64,000 nt of DNA from Bacillota bacterium (GCA_023398495.1 JAEWSG010000225.1:124001-188000), one strand, 5' to 3'; numbered from the stretch's first letter, positions 8,086 to 17,364 are shown. Translations and numbers: made by a program. The notes: generated by a model not told the origin, from the sequence alone.

Positions 8086-9945
8086 ATGTTTGATAATACT
8101 TATTATGTACATACATTGCATGGAATACAAGGGGTGAGGAAAATATTCGTAAATGGAAATCTGGAATCTCTAAAGAAGTCTGTAATAGATGAATTGGAAG
8201 CACTTTCAAAAATACAAACAGACAAAAACGATTTTGTTCCGCCGGAGCTGGCAGAGGCTATTTCCGATATCAGCAGCAGAATAAACCGTGAAATTTCCGT
8301 ATTTATTGACAGGAAGGGTAATTTAGTTGATATAAGTGTTGGAGACAGTAACACGGTTGGGCTCCCTGAAGTGAACGGAAGAAGGGATAAGTCAAGACTT
8401 TCAGGTATAAGGTGTATTCATACCCACCCAAATGGTGCCGGGATGGTTTCGCTTGTTGATATAAATTCCATGCTCAAATTACGGCTTGATGCTATGGTGG
8501 CCATTGGAGTGAAGGATGGTAAAATAACAGAAATATTTGCTGCCATACCTCAAAAAGCAGAGGAAAATGAATTTGACAAAGCACAAGTTTATGGTCCCTT
8601 TATGGCTCAGGATAAACGATTTTACGAGCTCTGGAGTATAATAGACGAGATTGATAAAGCAGCAAATGATACGTACTATGCAAATAAGGAAGCTGCAGAA
8701 AGGGCTATGCTTGTTGGACTTGAGACATCGACAGGAAATATTATAAATGGAAAAAGTGCAGGAGAAAGATCCCTCAATGAACTCGAAGAACTGGTTTTGA
8801 CAGCTGGTGCACAGGTGGTGAAGAAAATCCTTCAAAGAAGACAGGGGATGGACTCGGCCTATTATGTAGGGAAGGGCAAATTAGAAGAAATGTGCCTTAT
8901 AAGACAGGCGCTTGATATTGATCTTATTGTTTTTGATGATGAACTTTCAGGAGCTCAGCTCAGGAATATTGAGGAACTTGTCGGTGTAAAGGTAATAGAT
9001 AGAACAACACTGATTCTGGATATATTTGCACAGCGGGCAAGATCAAAAGAGGGAAAACTTCAGGTAGAACTTGCTCAGTTGAAGTATAGGATTTCAAGGC
9101 TTATCGGACTTGGAAACCAGCTTTCGAGATTAGGTGGTGGTATTGGAACTAGAGGGCCTGGAGAAAAAAAGCTTGAGGTTGACAGGCGACACATTAGAAG
9201 AAGGATAAACTATCTTGAATTGGAGCTTAAGGAAGTTGAAAAAAGAAGAGGGGTTATCCGCAAAAGCAGGGACAAGGATTCATTACCGGTTGTTGCGTTG
9301 GTTGGTTATACAAATGCAGGTAAGTCAACTCTTATGAATTTGCTTTGCAGGGCAGATGTGTTTGCAGAAGACAAACTTTTTGCAACATTAGATCCCACAG
9401 CCAGAAACCTTAAACTTCCAAATGGAAGAGAAGCACTGCTCACTGATACAGTAGGATTTATCAGAAAATTGCCCCATGAACTTATTGAGTCGTTCAAGTC
9501 TACATTAGAAGAAGCTATATTTGCCGATGTACTAGTCCATGTTATTGATGTTACAAGTGACGAGGTTCATGATCAGATTGAAGTGGTCAATAATATTTTA
9601 TATTCCATGGGAGCTTCAAGCAAGCCAATTGTGATGGCTCTGAACAAAGTTGATCAACTTGAGGATAGAAAAAGGGCTCCAATTGTTAATCCCAGGGGTG
9701 ATGTGCTGGAAATATCCGCCATTACCGGTGAAGGTGTTGCTGAGCTGTTGAAGGCTGTTACCGATGCAATTGGGCAGGAGGAGGAAGAGCTGGAGTTGTT
9801 TATTCCCTATCAGGAAGGCTGGGCAATACCTTATATTTACAAAAACGGAAAAATAGTCACTCAATGTCATGAGGAGACAGGCACTTTATTAAAGGCTTGT
9901 GTGTTGAAATCTAAGGTCGATTCTATTAAAAGGTTTCGGGTTTGA
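8086..9945 (+). CDS. hflX: GTPase HflX with long N-terminal domain
   Basis: 619 residues, about 190 longer than the common HflX. Residues ~200-370 are the HflX N-terminal domain with the glycine-rich linker LGGGIGTRGPGEKKLEVDRR and the long coiled coil after it. The G domain follows: GYTNAGKS (P-loop, about 406-413), DTVGF (G3), NKVD (G4) and ISA (G5). HflX splits stalled 70S ribosomes and binds the 50S subunit. The N-terminal extension contains CIHTHPNGAGMVSLVD (residues ~111-125), which fits the JAMM/MPN metalloprotease pattern H-x-H-x10-D. Whether that site is active is unknown. The start is preceded by AAGGAAA. Confidence 0.93.
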   Translation: MFDNTYYVHTLHGIQGVRKIFVNGNLESLKKSVIDELEALSKIQTDKNDFVPPELAEAISDISSRINREISVFIDRKGNLVDISVGDSNTVGLPEVNGRRDKSRLSGIRCIHTHPNGAGMVSLVDINSMLKLRLDAMVAIGVKDGKITEIFAAIPQKAEENEFDKAQVYGPFMAQDKRFYELWSIIDEIDKAANDTYYANKEAAERAMLVGLETSTGNIINGKSAGERSLNELEELVLTAGAQVVKKILQRRQGMDSAYYVGKGKLEEMCLIRQALDIDLIVFDDELSGAQLRNIEELVGVKVIDRTTLILDIFAQRARSKEGKLQVELAQLKYRISRLIGLGNQLSRLGGGIGTRGPGEKKLEVDRRHIRRRINYLELELKEVEKRRGVIRKSRDKDSLPVVALVGYTNAGKSTLMNLLCRADVFAEDKLFATLDPTARNLKLPNGREALLTDTVGFIRKLPHELIESFKSTLEEAIFADVLVHVIDVTSDEVHDQIEVVNNILYSMGASSKPIVMALNKVDQLEDRKRAPIVNPRGDVLEISAITGEGVAELLKAVTDAIGQEEEELELFIPYQEGWAIPYIYKNGKIVTQCHEETGTLLKACVLKSKVDSIKRFRV

Positions 9946-10084
9946 AATAATTTGCCAGTATATTTCCAATACAATTGAATAAAATTTACCAATATAGTAT
10001 TATAATAATATAGGGAACAGAAATAATGTATTACTCTTGTTTCTCCTATTGCAGGTTAAATTAATAATGAAAGGGGTTTTTACT

Positions 10085-10498
10085 ATGTTGGTAAAGAGCT
10101 TTACAGGCGGAGTTGTGTTCTCTGGAGATAAGGTTCTCCTCCTCAAAGATGAGGAAGGGTGGATACTTCCACGAGAAGTATTACACAATGGAGAATTGCC
10201 AAATGAAGTTGCTATTAAAAAAGTAACTCAAGAGTCCGGAGTACAGGCTGAAATAGTTTCACCAATAGGCCAAACAAGTTACGAGTGCTTTTCCACCTCA
10301 CGTCAAACACCATTCTTCAATAAAATTACCTGGTACATTATGAAATCTCAAAATGATGAAGTAAATAACGAAACTAACAAGAAAGACAGTGCTTTTGTCA
10401 GTATTGATGAAGCAATGAATATGATGAAATATAACCAGGATAAATCGTTGGTTAATTTGTCTTTTACAAAATACAGAGAAATGGAACAATGCAGTTAA
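10085..10498 (+). CDS. NUDIX-like protein with degenerate Nudix box
   Basis: 137 residues from ATG 10085 (AAAGGGG upstream; the earlier in-frame starts lack a site). The opening VKSFTGGVVFSGDKVLLLKDEEGWILP is a Nudix beta-strand pattern. The box itself, GELPNEVAIKKVTQESGVQ, keeps GE, A and G but has KKVTQES in place of RExxEE, so metal binding and catalysis may be lost. It may therefore be a sensor or binding protein. It stands alone, with terminator-like hairpins downstream. Confidence 0.7.
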   Translation: MLVKSFTGGVVFSGDKVLLLKDEEGWILPREVLHNGELPNEVAIKKVTQESGVQAEIVSPIGQTSYECFSTSRQTPFFNKITWYIMKSQNDEVNNETNKKDSAFVSIDEAMNMMKYNQDKSLVNLSFTKYREMEQCS

Positions 10499-10566
10499 TT
10501 AAGGAAAATAAAATAGAATATTTTTAAAAACAACGGTACTTTAGACCAAAGTGTTTTTATTAACGA

Positions 10567-10606
10567 AAAGGACCATGTGTCCGTTCAACGGATTACAGGG
10601 TCCTTT
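10567..10606. terminator. Stem-loop terminator between convergent genes
   Basis: AAAGGACC (10567-10574) pairs with GGTCCTTT (10599-10606), with an inner CCGTT/AACGG stem. It lies between the NUDIX-like gene and the convergent lepB and can serve both. Confidence 0.75.
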
Positions 10607-10649
10607 GTTTAATGATTTTTAAATAATGTGCGATATGTTTTTTTAAGGT

Positions 10650-11231
10650 CTAAAAAATCTTTGAAAATTTGAAAGCATACTTTCCTATAACATGATCAAG
10701 AGGTATGGATCCTATCATTCTACTATCGTAGCTGAAATTTCTGTTATCTCCCATGACAAATATTTGATTTTCAGGAACAACAACTTTTTCATTAGGGAAA
10801 TAATCCATAGGTTCCTTTATGTATGACTCCTCAAGTACTGCTCCATTTCTGTACAGCTTTCCATCAATATATTCCAATGTATCCCCGGCTTTGCCTACAA
10901 CTCTTTTAATCCATAAAATCTCCTGCTTTTCTTTTGTAAACCTGCTTGTAAGTGCATTATACTTAATACTGTCGGTAAAATCATCGGCAAAAGACCGTGG
11001 TCTTTTTACACGACTATCAATAATGACTACATCGCCATAGTCAGGCTCAGAACCTAAGGTATGAATAAGTTTGTTTACCATTATCTTGTCATTTTCAAAA
11101 AACGTACCCTCCATAGAGCAACCAATGATTTGAGTTGGCTGAAAAACAAATGTATTTATAGCAAAACCGATTAGCACGGCAGAAACAATATACCCTGTCC
11201 AACTTGCAATTTCCTTTAAAACACGCTTCAT
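10650..11231 (-). CDS. lepB: Signal peptidase I
   Basis: A 193-residue type I signal peptidase (S26) that cleaves exported preproteins. One membrane segment (IASWTGYIVSAVLIGFAINT) is followed by the catalytic Ser in IIGCSMEGTFFEND and the catalytic Lys in WIKRVVGKAGD; MGDNRNFSYDSR is the conserved box near the end. The start is placed at ATG 11231 because the upstream ATG at 11246 is part of the Shine-Dalgarno region ATGGGAGGA. Confidence 0.93.
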   Translation of the reverse strand: MKRVLKEIASWTGYIVSAVLIGFAINTFVFQPTQIIGCSMEGTFFENDKIMVNKLIHTLGSEPDYGDVVIIDSRVKRPRSFADDFTDSIKYNALTSRFTKEKQEILWIKRVVGKAGDTLEYIDGKLYRNGAVLEESYIKEPMDYFPNEKVVVPENQIFVMGDNRNFSYDSRMIGSIPLDHVIGKYAFKFSKIF

Positions 11232-11472
11232 AAAAAATCCTCCCATAAAAAATCATTCTATCAATATTATACACCATAATGGGTCAAAATCTATTAATTT
11301 TTTGTTAATTATCATTATGGAGATTTTCTTTAATACCTATCAAATTTCTTATTATTTGTTTTATTGCTGTTAAAGTGATATGTAACAAAAAAATACATGC
11401 CTTTCTCGTACTTTGAAAGGATTAAAAAGATTTTTACATTGCAAATTGGCTTTTCTGGGTTATAATAAATAA

Positions 11473-11575
11473 GGTACTTCTAAAATATAAGTCCCTACTC
11501 TGGATAACGAAAAAACTTGATTTGATAGTGTTATCAAAATACGAGGAGTAGATGTTGTTTTTTCGTTATCCTTAA
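11473..11575. repeat. ~100 bp inverted-repeat element, copy 1 (reverse orientation)
   Basis: Ends carry TGGATAACGAAAAAAC (11501 on) and TTTTTTCGTTATCC (about 11560-11573), which pair with each other. Its reverse complement aligns along the full length with 21263-21364, including the outer GTACC/ACTTATATTTT segment. It fills the gap between lepB and the YigZ gene. A miniature, non-coding mobile element is the best reading. Confidence 0.75.
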
Positions 11576-11609
11576 GATGAATAATCTCATATTATAAAAG
11601 GTGGTTAAA

Positions 11610-12260
11610 TTGGATAAGGAATACAAAACGGTACTAAATTCTGCGGTATGTGAAATTGAAGAAAAAAAATCCAGATTTATATCCTCTGTGAAACCGGTAT
11701 CAAGCGAGGAAGAGGCTGTTTCGTTTATAAACGGATTAAGGTCAAAGTACTGGGATGCCACACATAATGTTTACGCCTATTCAATTGGAGGTAACAATAT
11801 AATACAAAGGTTCACTGATGCTGGAGAACCTTCAGGTACGGCAGGACTTCCAATGCTCGAAGTAATTAAGAGGCTGGAGGTTCAGAACCTTGCAATTGTT
11901 GTTACAAGATATTTTGGTGGAACCTTGCTTGGCAGTGCAGGGCTTATTCGTGCATATGGCAAAAGTGCTGCTAATGGAATTGAGGCCGCCGGAATTGTAA
12001 TTAAAAAGCTGTGCAGGGAAGTAAGCGTAATTATCGAGTACACCTTGTTTGGCAGGGTACAAAGTCTGCTTATTTCACAAGGATATACCATTAAGGATAT
12101 TGTATATGAGCAGGATGTAGAATTGATAGTTTTTGTATTTGTAGATGAAATTGATAAATTTGTTGATATTATGGTTGAAGCAACTAATGCAAGGGCGGTT
12201 ATTGAGCCCGGCGACGATACATACATAACTTTGGATTTGGAAGGTAAACTAATTTTGTAA
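11610..12260 (+). CDS. YigZ/IMPACT family protein
   Basis: About 216 residues from a TTG at 11610, five bases after AAAGGTGG; the GTG at 11601 overlaps that site. The N-terminal domain carries DATHNVYAYSIGG, FTDAGEPSGTAGLPML and VVTRYFGGTLLGSAGLIRAY, which define the UPF0029/IMPACT fold (YigZ, YvyE). The C-terminal DUF1949-like part runs from ~140. Eukaryotic IMPACT modulates Gcn2; the bacterial role is not settled. The CoA-binding gene follows closely. Confidence 0.88.
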   Translation: MDKEYKTVLNSAVCEIEEKKSRFISSVKPVSSEEEAVSFINGLRSKYWDATHNVYAYSIGGNNIIQRFTDAGEPSGTAGLPMLEVIKRLEVQNLAIVVTRYFGGTLLGSAGLIRAYGKSAANGIEAAGIVIKKLCREVSVIIEYTLFGRVQSLLISQGYTIKDIVYEQDVELIVFVFVDEIDKFVDIMVEATNARAVIEPGDDTYITLDLEGKLIL

Positions 12261-12277
12261 AGAGGAGAGTGGTACTG

Positions 12278-12652
12278 ATGATGGAGGAAGAAATGCTCAA
12301 AAAGAAAGTATGGGCGGTAATAGGAGCTAATAGTAATCCTGAAAAGTATGGAAATATGATTTATAAGAAGCTGAAAAACTATGGATACACAGTGTATCCT
12401 GTTAACCCAAATTTTGAGGAGATTGAAGGGGACAAGTGTTATAAGAACCTGTCTTCACTGCCCGAAACACCTGAAGTTATTGATATGGTTGTATCCCCTA
12501 AAAGAGGAAAGGAAGTAATTGAGGAAGCGGCCAAAGTCGGGGTAAAGTATGTATGGCTTCAGCCAGGAACGTATGACAATACTATAATGGATTTGATTAA
12601 AGAAAAAGGCCTAAATGCTGTACAAGCTTGCGTCCTTGTAGCTTTAAGGTAA
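12278..12652 (+). CDS. CoA-binding domain protein (YccU-like)
   Basis: 124 residues from ATG 12278, nine bases after GAGGAGA. A single Rossmann-type CoA-binding domain: VWAVIGANSNPEKYG at the nucleotide-binding loop, YTVYPVNPNFEEIEG, VIDMVVSP, and VKYVWLQPGTYD. Related small proteins bind CoA but have no assigned reaction. It begins 17 bases after the YigZ gene and is probably cotranscribed with it. Confidence 0.88.
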   Translation: MMEEEMLKKKVWAVIGANSNPEKYGNMIYKKLKNYGYTVYPVNPNFEEIEGDKCYKNLSSLPETPEVIDMVVSPKRGKEVIEEAAKVGVKYVWLQPGTYDNTIMDLIKEKGLNAVQACVLVALR

Positions 12653-12684
12653 AAGAAAGAGACATTTCTAAGAGGCTATATACT

Positions 12685-12744
12685 GTGCTTTTGAACATAA
12701 TTCATTTCTAGAAATGAATTATGCAAAATGCACATCCTATGTTT
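12685..12744. repeat. Palindromic element, truncated copy
   Basis: These 60 bases are identical to 21005-21064. The core CATAATTCATTTCTAG..., a 28-base perfect palindrome, is at 12696-12723. It lies between two convergent genes and touches the stop codon of the histidine kinase gene, so it may serve as a terminator here. The second half of the element seen at 21 kb is missing. Confidence 0.8.
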
Positions 12745-13930
12745 ATCTGTTTATCGCAGCGGAATTTACTACTTTGATTGTGGCTCCCGCTGCGATATGA
12801 TAGATTTCTGAGAATTCTATATTTATAGCTTCTATTATCCTCAGCTGATTGTTGTGTTCGGTTTCTGGCACACAACTGACAGAATTCTCTATATGTTTTA
12901 TAGGCAGAATAACGTGAAATTCACTGCCTATATTTTCTTCACTCTTTATTTTTATATTTCCTCCATGAAGCTCAACAAAAGATTTTACTATAGAAAGCCC
13001 CAATCCGCTTCCTTCTATACCTCTGGTCAAAGAACTGTCAACCTGCTGATAGCGTTCAAACACACTGTTTAGCATATGCTTGGGTATCCCAATACCTGTA
13101 TCCTTTACAATAATGTGAACCTTATTATTTTTTTCTGAAATGTTTATTGATATTTTTCCTCCGGGATTTGTATACTTTATTGCATTTGATAATAAATTCA
13201 GTATTATTCTTTCAATTTTATCAATATCCACAGAAGTAATAATTTCTTCGGACATAGTGTCAAATTCAAGAGATAATGACTTTTGTTCGGCATAGGGTAT
13301 AACTGACTGTGTAATCTCTTCAATCAGATATACGATATTGCAGCTGACCATGTTGGATTTAATATAGCCTGATTCGATGCGGCTAAGATCCAGCATATTG
13401 TTAATTAATCGCAACAGTCTGTAACAGTTTTGCTTTATGGTTGTAATATGTTTGCTTGATTTTCTTCTATCAACTTCAATGTATGAATTTTTTTGCTCAA
13501 TAAGTTGGATTGCACCTAAAATAACTGTTAAAGGGGTTTTGAGCTCATGTGACATATTATAAAAGAACTGTGATTTTTCATTGGTACATTTAACAGTGCT
13601 ATCATAAAGTGAAGCGATTTTTTCGAGAACTTTGTATTGAACATCAATTTCCTTCTGATATTTATCCAGTTCTAAATCTTCATCTCTTTCATGCTTTTTA
13701 GCATGTGAAGAGTGCCTTCTGAAGGAGAGTACATTTATGAAGAATAATACACCAAGCAGGACAACTTCTATAACTATAGTGTAAGTGAATTGTGAAAAAA
13801 ATGCATGGACATTATAGAGGCTGCATTCCTTTAAAGCAATAAAGGAGGCCAAATTTAATATTAATAGAAAAGTAATAAATATGATGTTTATAACTCTTAT
13901 GTATATCTTAGAAACCTGTTTAATGCCCAA
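12743..13930 (-). CDS. Sensor histidine kinase (orphan)
   Basis: 395 residues. Two hydrophobic segments (about 10-32 and 48-68) are followed by a coiled linker, a HisKA domain with FFYNMSHELKTPLTVILG (phospho-acceptor His) and a HATPase domain with NLLSNAIKYTNPGGKI (N box), DTGIGIP (G1), and GSGLGLSIVKSFVELHGG (G2). The region between the membrane segments is very short, so it is probably an intramembrane or cytoplasmic sensor. No response regulator is adjacent. The last ~30 residues after VSCVPETEHN look unlike a kinase tail and end against the palindromic element, so the C-terminus may have been altered. Confidence 0.88.
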   Translation of the reverse strand: MGIKQVSKIYIRVINIIFITFLLILNLASFIALKECSLYNVHAFFSQFTYTIVIEVVLLGVLFFINVLSFRRHSSHAKKHERDEDLELDKYQKEIDVQYKVLEKIASLYDSTVKCTNEKSQFFYNMSHELKTPLTVILGAIQLIEQKNSYIEVDRRKSSKHITTIKQNCYRLLRLINNMLDLSRIESGYIKSNMVSCNIVYLIEEITQSVIPYAEQKSLSLEFDTMSEEIITSVDIDKIERIILNLLSNAIKYTNPGGKISINISEKNNKVHIIVKDTGIGIPKHMLNSVFERYQQVDSSLTRGIEGSGLGLSIVKSFVELHGGNIKIKSEENIGSEFHVILPIKHIENSVSCVPETEHNNQLRIIEAINIEFSEIYHIAAGATIKVVNSAAINR

Positions 13931-14126
13931 TTTACATCAATCCTTATTTGTTAAAATTTTAAATTCTGATTAATGTCCACTATTAGTAGCATAAATATGG
14001 TTAAAATACATAAAATGCCATACATATTCTATATAAAAATAACACGTATGTAAATATATTTTTTAAAAAACAAAGATAAATTATAAAAAAACTTTATAAA
14101 TTGCACTTTTAATATTATAATTTATA

Positions 14127-14142
14127 TTATCGCGTTCAATAT
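14127..14142 (+). promoter_or_regulatory. Shared 16-base upstream motif, copy 2
   Basis: TTATCGCGTTCAATAT, identical to 6122-6137, 38 bases before the yebC start. Confidence 0.35.
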
Positions 14143-14179
14143 GATATGTTTTATTTACAAGTTTTTATGGAGGTGTTTT

Positions 14180-14908
14180 ATGTCAGGGCATTCAAAATGG
14201 GCTAATATAAAACGTAAGAAGGAAAAAACCGATTCCCAGAGAGGTAAAATATTTACCAAACTTGGCAGGGAAATTACCATTATTGTAAGAGAGGGAGGAC
14301 CGGAACCCGAGGCCAATTCCAAATTGAAGGATGTTATTGCCAAAGCAAAGGCTGCAAATATGCCTAATGAGAATATTATGAGATGTATTAAAAAAGCTGC
14401 CGGGGAAGTGGATAGTGCAAATTATGAAGAGATAATTTATGAAGGTTATGGACCAGGTGGTGTGGCAGTTATAGTTGAAGCAATGACCGATAACAGAAAT
14501 CGTACAGCAGGAGATGTAAGGCATTATTTTGACAAGTTCGGGGGTAACTTAGGTACAACCGGATGTGTGTCCTTCATGTTTGACCAAAAAGGTGTAATCC
14601 TTATAGAAAAGGATGGTAAAATCAAAGAAGATGACCTTATGATGGAGGCCTTAGAAGTTGGAGCAGAGGACTTTACAGCAGAGGAGGATGTTTACGAGAT
14701 TACAACCTCTCCCGAGGATTTCTCTTTGGTTCGTGAAGCCTTAGAGAAGAAGGGATATGACTTTGTTGAGGCAGATATTGAGATGGTACCTCAAACCATG
14801 ACAAAGCTCACCGACCCTAAACAGATTGAGCTTATGGATAAGCTAATTGAGCATCTTGAGGACTTGGATGATGTGCAGAATGTTTACCACAATTGGGAAG
14901 AGGAGTAA
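14180..14908 (+). CDS. yebC: YebC/PmpR family protein (TACO1-like)
   Basis: 242 residues with the family opening MSGHSKWANIKRKKEKTD, then RGKIFTKLGREI, GPGGVAVIVEAMTDNRNRTA and LGTTGCVSFMFDQKG. Members have been described as transcription regulators and, more recently, as ribosome-associated factors that ease translation of polyproline stretches. Start ATG 14180 follows TGGAGGTG by six bases; an upstream in-frame start lacks such a site. It is transcribed alone. Confidence 0.95.
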   Translation: MSGHSKWANIKRKKEKTDSQRGKIFTKLGREITIIVREGGPEPEANSKLKDVIAKAKAANMPNENIMRCIKKAAGEVDSANYEEIIYEGYGPGGVAVIVEAMTDNRNRTAGDVRHYFDKFGGNLGTTGCVSFMFDQKGVILIEKDGKIKEDDLMMEALEVGAEDFTAEEDVYEITTSPEDFSLVREALEKKGYDFVEADIEMVPQTMTKLTDPKQIELMDKLIEHLEDLDDVQNVYHNWEEE

Positions 14909-15097
14909 AGACAATGATGGTAAGGGTTTGGAGGATTTTAAGGGATTGAATGATGATGTATTCGGCATAATATATTATGGGTTAAGTTATATATCATAAA
15001 TTCATGTTCCGGGAGCTGAATAATCCATTTGTATACCGTAATTTCACCTTCTTTATGTATTTGTTTATCGAAATAATACATATAGGAAGGTGTTTTT

Positions 15098-15262
15098 ATG
15101 TTGTTAGGGGATGTATTAAAGGAGTTTGTTTTTGAATGTGAAATAAGGAGACTATCAAAACTTACAATAGAGATCTACAGGAATAATGGCACATTGTTCT
15201 TAATTAATGCAACCACGAACACATGTTCATGTTCGTTTATTAGCTTTGCTTTAGAATTCTAA
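15098..15262 (+). pseudogene. Tyrosine integrase N-terminal fragment
   Basis: A 54-codon frame with a GAAGGTG site before its ATG. The first ~30 residues (FVFECEIRRLSKLTIEIYRN) match the N-terminal SAM-like core-binding domain of XerC/D-type recombinases (pattern: short helix, R-x-LS-x-x-T-x-x-x-Y). After GTLFLINAT the homology ends and a stop follows. The catalytic domain is absent, so this is a dead relic of a mobile element. A LexA-type palindrome overlaps its 3' part. Confidence 0.6.
15216..15229. promoter_or_regulatory. Near-perfect LexA-type box
   Basis: CGAACACATGTTCA differs from the LexA consensus at the last base only, and is followed directly by TGTTCG. It may have driven SOS-inducible expression of a lost mobile-element gene. 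Confidence 0.4.
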
Positions 15263-16026
15263 GGTGTTTTGTTGCAAGGCTAATAAATTAACAGTTTTGC
15301 AGTCGATGGTAATATTTAAACTTATATGATATAAAATGGTTGCTTATATAAAAATTTAATGCCAAAATATCAATGGGTTTTTGATATAACACACTACTAA
15401 ATTTGTTTAAGCCTAAAGAATGTAATAAATGATTTGGGATTACATTATATTACCACTATATGAATTGGTGAGTATTACTCATTGTATTTATCTTGGGGGT
15501 ATTTATAAAGGAGATTAGTATATAGTATAGCCTCGAAAGTAACGGGAAATTAGACTGAAAATAAAAATTCAGGATTAATTCATAAGAAAATAGGCAAAAA
15601 AACAAAAAAACATAATGAACATGATAAAAGTATATTGTTAAGATATGCGATAGAGTAAATAAAAAATGCCATAGTAAATAAGCTTTGACCGGAGGCTCTA
15701 AAAAATTAGTTATAGTTAAGATGCTTGCTCAAGGAGTGTGGAAAATATACCTATACAATTCCAATTTTAGGGTGATTCTGATTTGTCAAGGTAGTTTAAT
15801 ACCATTAGCGGTATATAATATATAATATATAATATATAATGCTATATACCATCGGAAAATTTGATGATAAATTTTGCTGATTTGCAGGGGTGAAACAAAA
15901 AAGATGAGTTCCAAGAATCAGATAAATAAAGTCCCGGGAGTTTCCGAGAGCATACAGATTAAACAAAGGAGGGTAGACTTATCGTTTTTTATTACAACCA
16001 ATAACATTAAAAATGGGAGGAATATT
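15263..16026. other. Long AT-rich gap with a TAATATA tandem repeat
   Basis: No convincing gene in ~760 bases. GGTATATA (15810-15817) and TATATACC (15843-15850) flank about four copies of a 7-base TAATATA unit, forming a 41-base imperfect palindrome about 175 bases before the downstream start. It is probably the leader of the secreted protein gene. Confidence 0.5.
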
Positions 16027-17283
16027 ATGAAAAAGAGATTTTTAAGAAAATTTACAAGCATTCTTTTAGCAATAACATGTGCTTTTGCACTGTGTATTAA
16101 TTCTAGTGCAGCAGACGATTCTACCGATAGTTCAAAAATTACAAAGAATGAAGCGATTAAAGCTGCGTTGTATCACGTTGTATTATTACAGAAAGCAGAC
16201 CCAGATTCATCGTGGAAAGGTAAAAAAGTTAAAGCTTCAGAGATTGTTGAAGTATATGATGCAACTGATGAATTACATAGCTATATTATAAATCTAACAA
16301 TAGATAATGAACCAGCTGGATTTGTTGAAATAGGCAATAATTCTGAGGACTTTCCAGTATTGAGCTATTCCTTTGAGTTTTCTCGTATGAATAGTGTAGA
16401 TGTGAATAATTTCTTTACAAAGTCAAAAAATAAAAACAAAGATAAAAAAGTAAAGTCCAAAAAAGTAGTCATTATTGGTCCTGGAAATTTTGGATTAAAG
16501 GTTGATTATGATGATAATTCTGCTGATATAGTATCTATTGATGGAATAACTAATATAAGTGATGTTGATAACAAAAAGAAGGAAAAAGTTGCCAAACAAA
16601 AAAATTCTGATAGTAAAGTAATTTGGGGGAAGATTAAAAAAATACCCTGTGGAGAAATTGGTACTACAACTGATGGGGTGACAGACAGTTTAGCTTTCGA
16701 AAGCGGTTATACTGGGCGTATTTATGGCCTAGTTAGTGGAGTAGCCGATTTGAACCAATGTTATAGTACCAAGTGGACTGGTCCTTCAGGATGTTCACCC
16801 ACATCGGCCTATAATGTATTTTATTATTGGAAATTCACAAAAGGCAAAGAATATCTAATCGACACTCGTGATGATACATTGTTAGCATTACGTACTGCAA
16901 TGGGTACTTATTTTAACAATGTAGGTAGTGCAACTCTAGTAGAAAATATTGGCCCTGGAATGGTGACTGTTGCAAAAAATCGTGGATATTCAACGGCAAC
17001 GCAGTCAGCTCATAATAATCCATCTTGGAGTACAATAAAGAATGATATTGTTGGTCCTTCTGTTATTACATTCTGGAATCAAACATATTATTGTCCTGAT
17101 GGTGCACATTCTGTTACAGGAGTAGGGAATATTGAATTTTTCTACAATAATTCAATCTCCAGTGCAGGACACCAATATTTGATTATTCATGACAATTGGA
17201 ATTCTAATTTTACTCCAACTAACGTTTATTTAGCATTTGGCAGAAACTATGATAGGATACATTCGATTAAATTTGGAATATAA
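16027..17283 (+). CDS. Secreted C39-like (papain-fold) protein
   Basis: 418 residues from ATG 16027 (GGGAGGAAT upstream); longer in-frame starts at 15874 and 15904 lack such a site and would bury the signal peptide (FTSILLAITCAFALCINSSA). The first part (~35-190) is a propeptide-like region. The C-terminal ~200 residues look like a Peptidase_C39_2 fold: GPSGCSPTSAYNVFYYW holds the likely nucleophile Cys, GAHSVTGVG the His and IIHDNWNS the Asp/Asn. A maturation or toxin-like protease of unknown target is inferred. A lipoprotein gene follows 80 bases downstream. Confidence 0.75.
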   Translation: MKKRFLRKFTSILLAITCAFALCINSSAADDSTDSSKITKNEAIKAALYHVVLLQKADPDSSWKGKKVKASEIVEVYDATDELHSYIINLTIDNEPAGFVEIGNNSEDFPVLSYSFEFSRMNSVDVNNFFTKSKNKNKDKKVKSKKVVIIGPGNFGLKVDYDDNSADIVSIDGITNISDVDNKKKEKVAKQKNSDSKVIWGKIKKIPCGEIGTTTDGVTDSLAFESGYTGRIYGLVSGVADLNQCYSTKWTGPSGCSPTSAYNVFYYWKFTKGKEYLIDTRDDTLLALRTAMGTYFNNVGSATLVENIGPGMVTVAKNRGYSTATQSAHNNPSWSTIKNDIVGPSVITFWNQTYYCPDGAHSVTGVGNIEFFYNNSISSAGHQYLIIHDNWNSNFTPTNVYLAFGRNYDRIHSIKFGI

Positions 17284-17364
17284 GCCGATATTTGACTTGT
17301 TTATGTATGACAAAATGAAAGAATTCAAAATCAAACATAACATACGTAAAGGAATGAGATTGGT

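Noticed and set aside
12743..13930. Two-component operon
   Set aside because: No response regulator gene adjoins the kinase on either side.
15803..15850. TAATATA repeats resembling a CRISPR leader or replication-origin AT box
   Set aside because: The unit is only 7 bases, without spacers; no cas genes, DnaA boxes or repeated 25-40 base units are seen.
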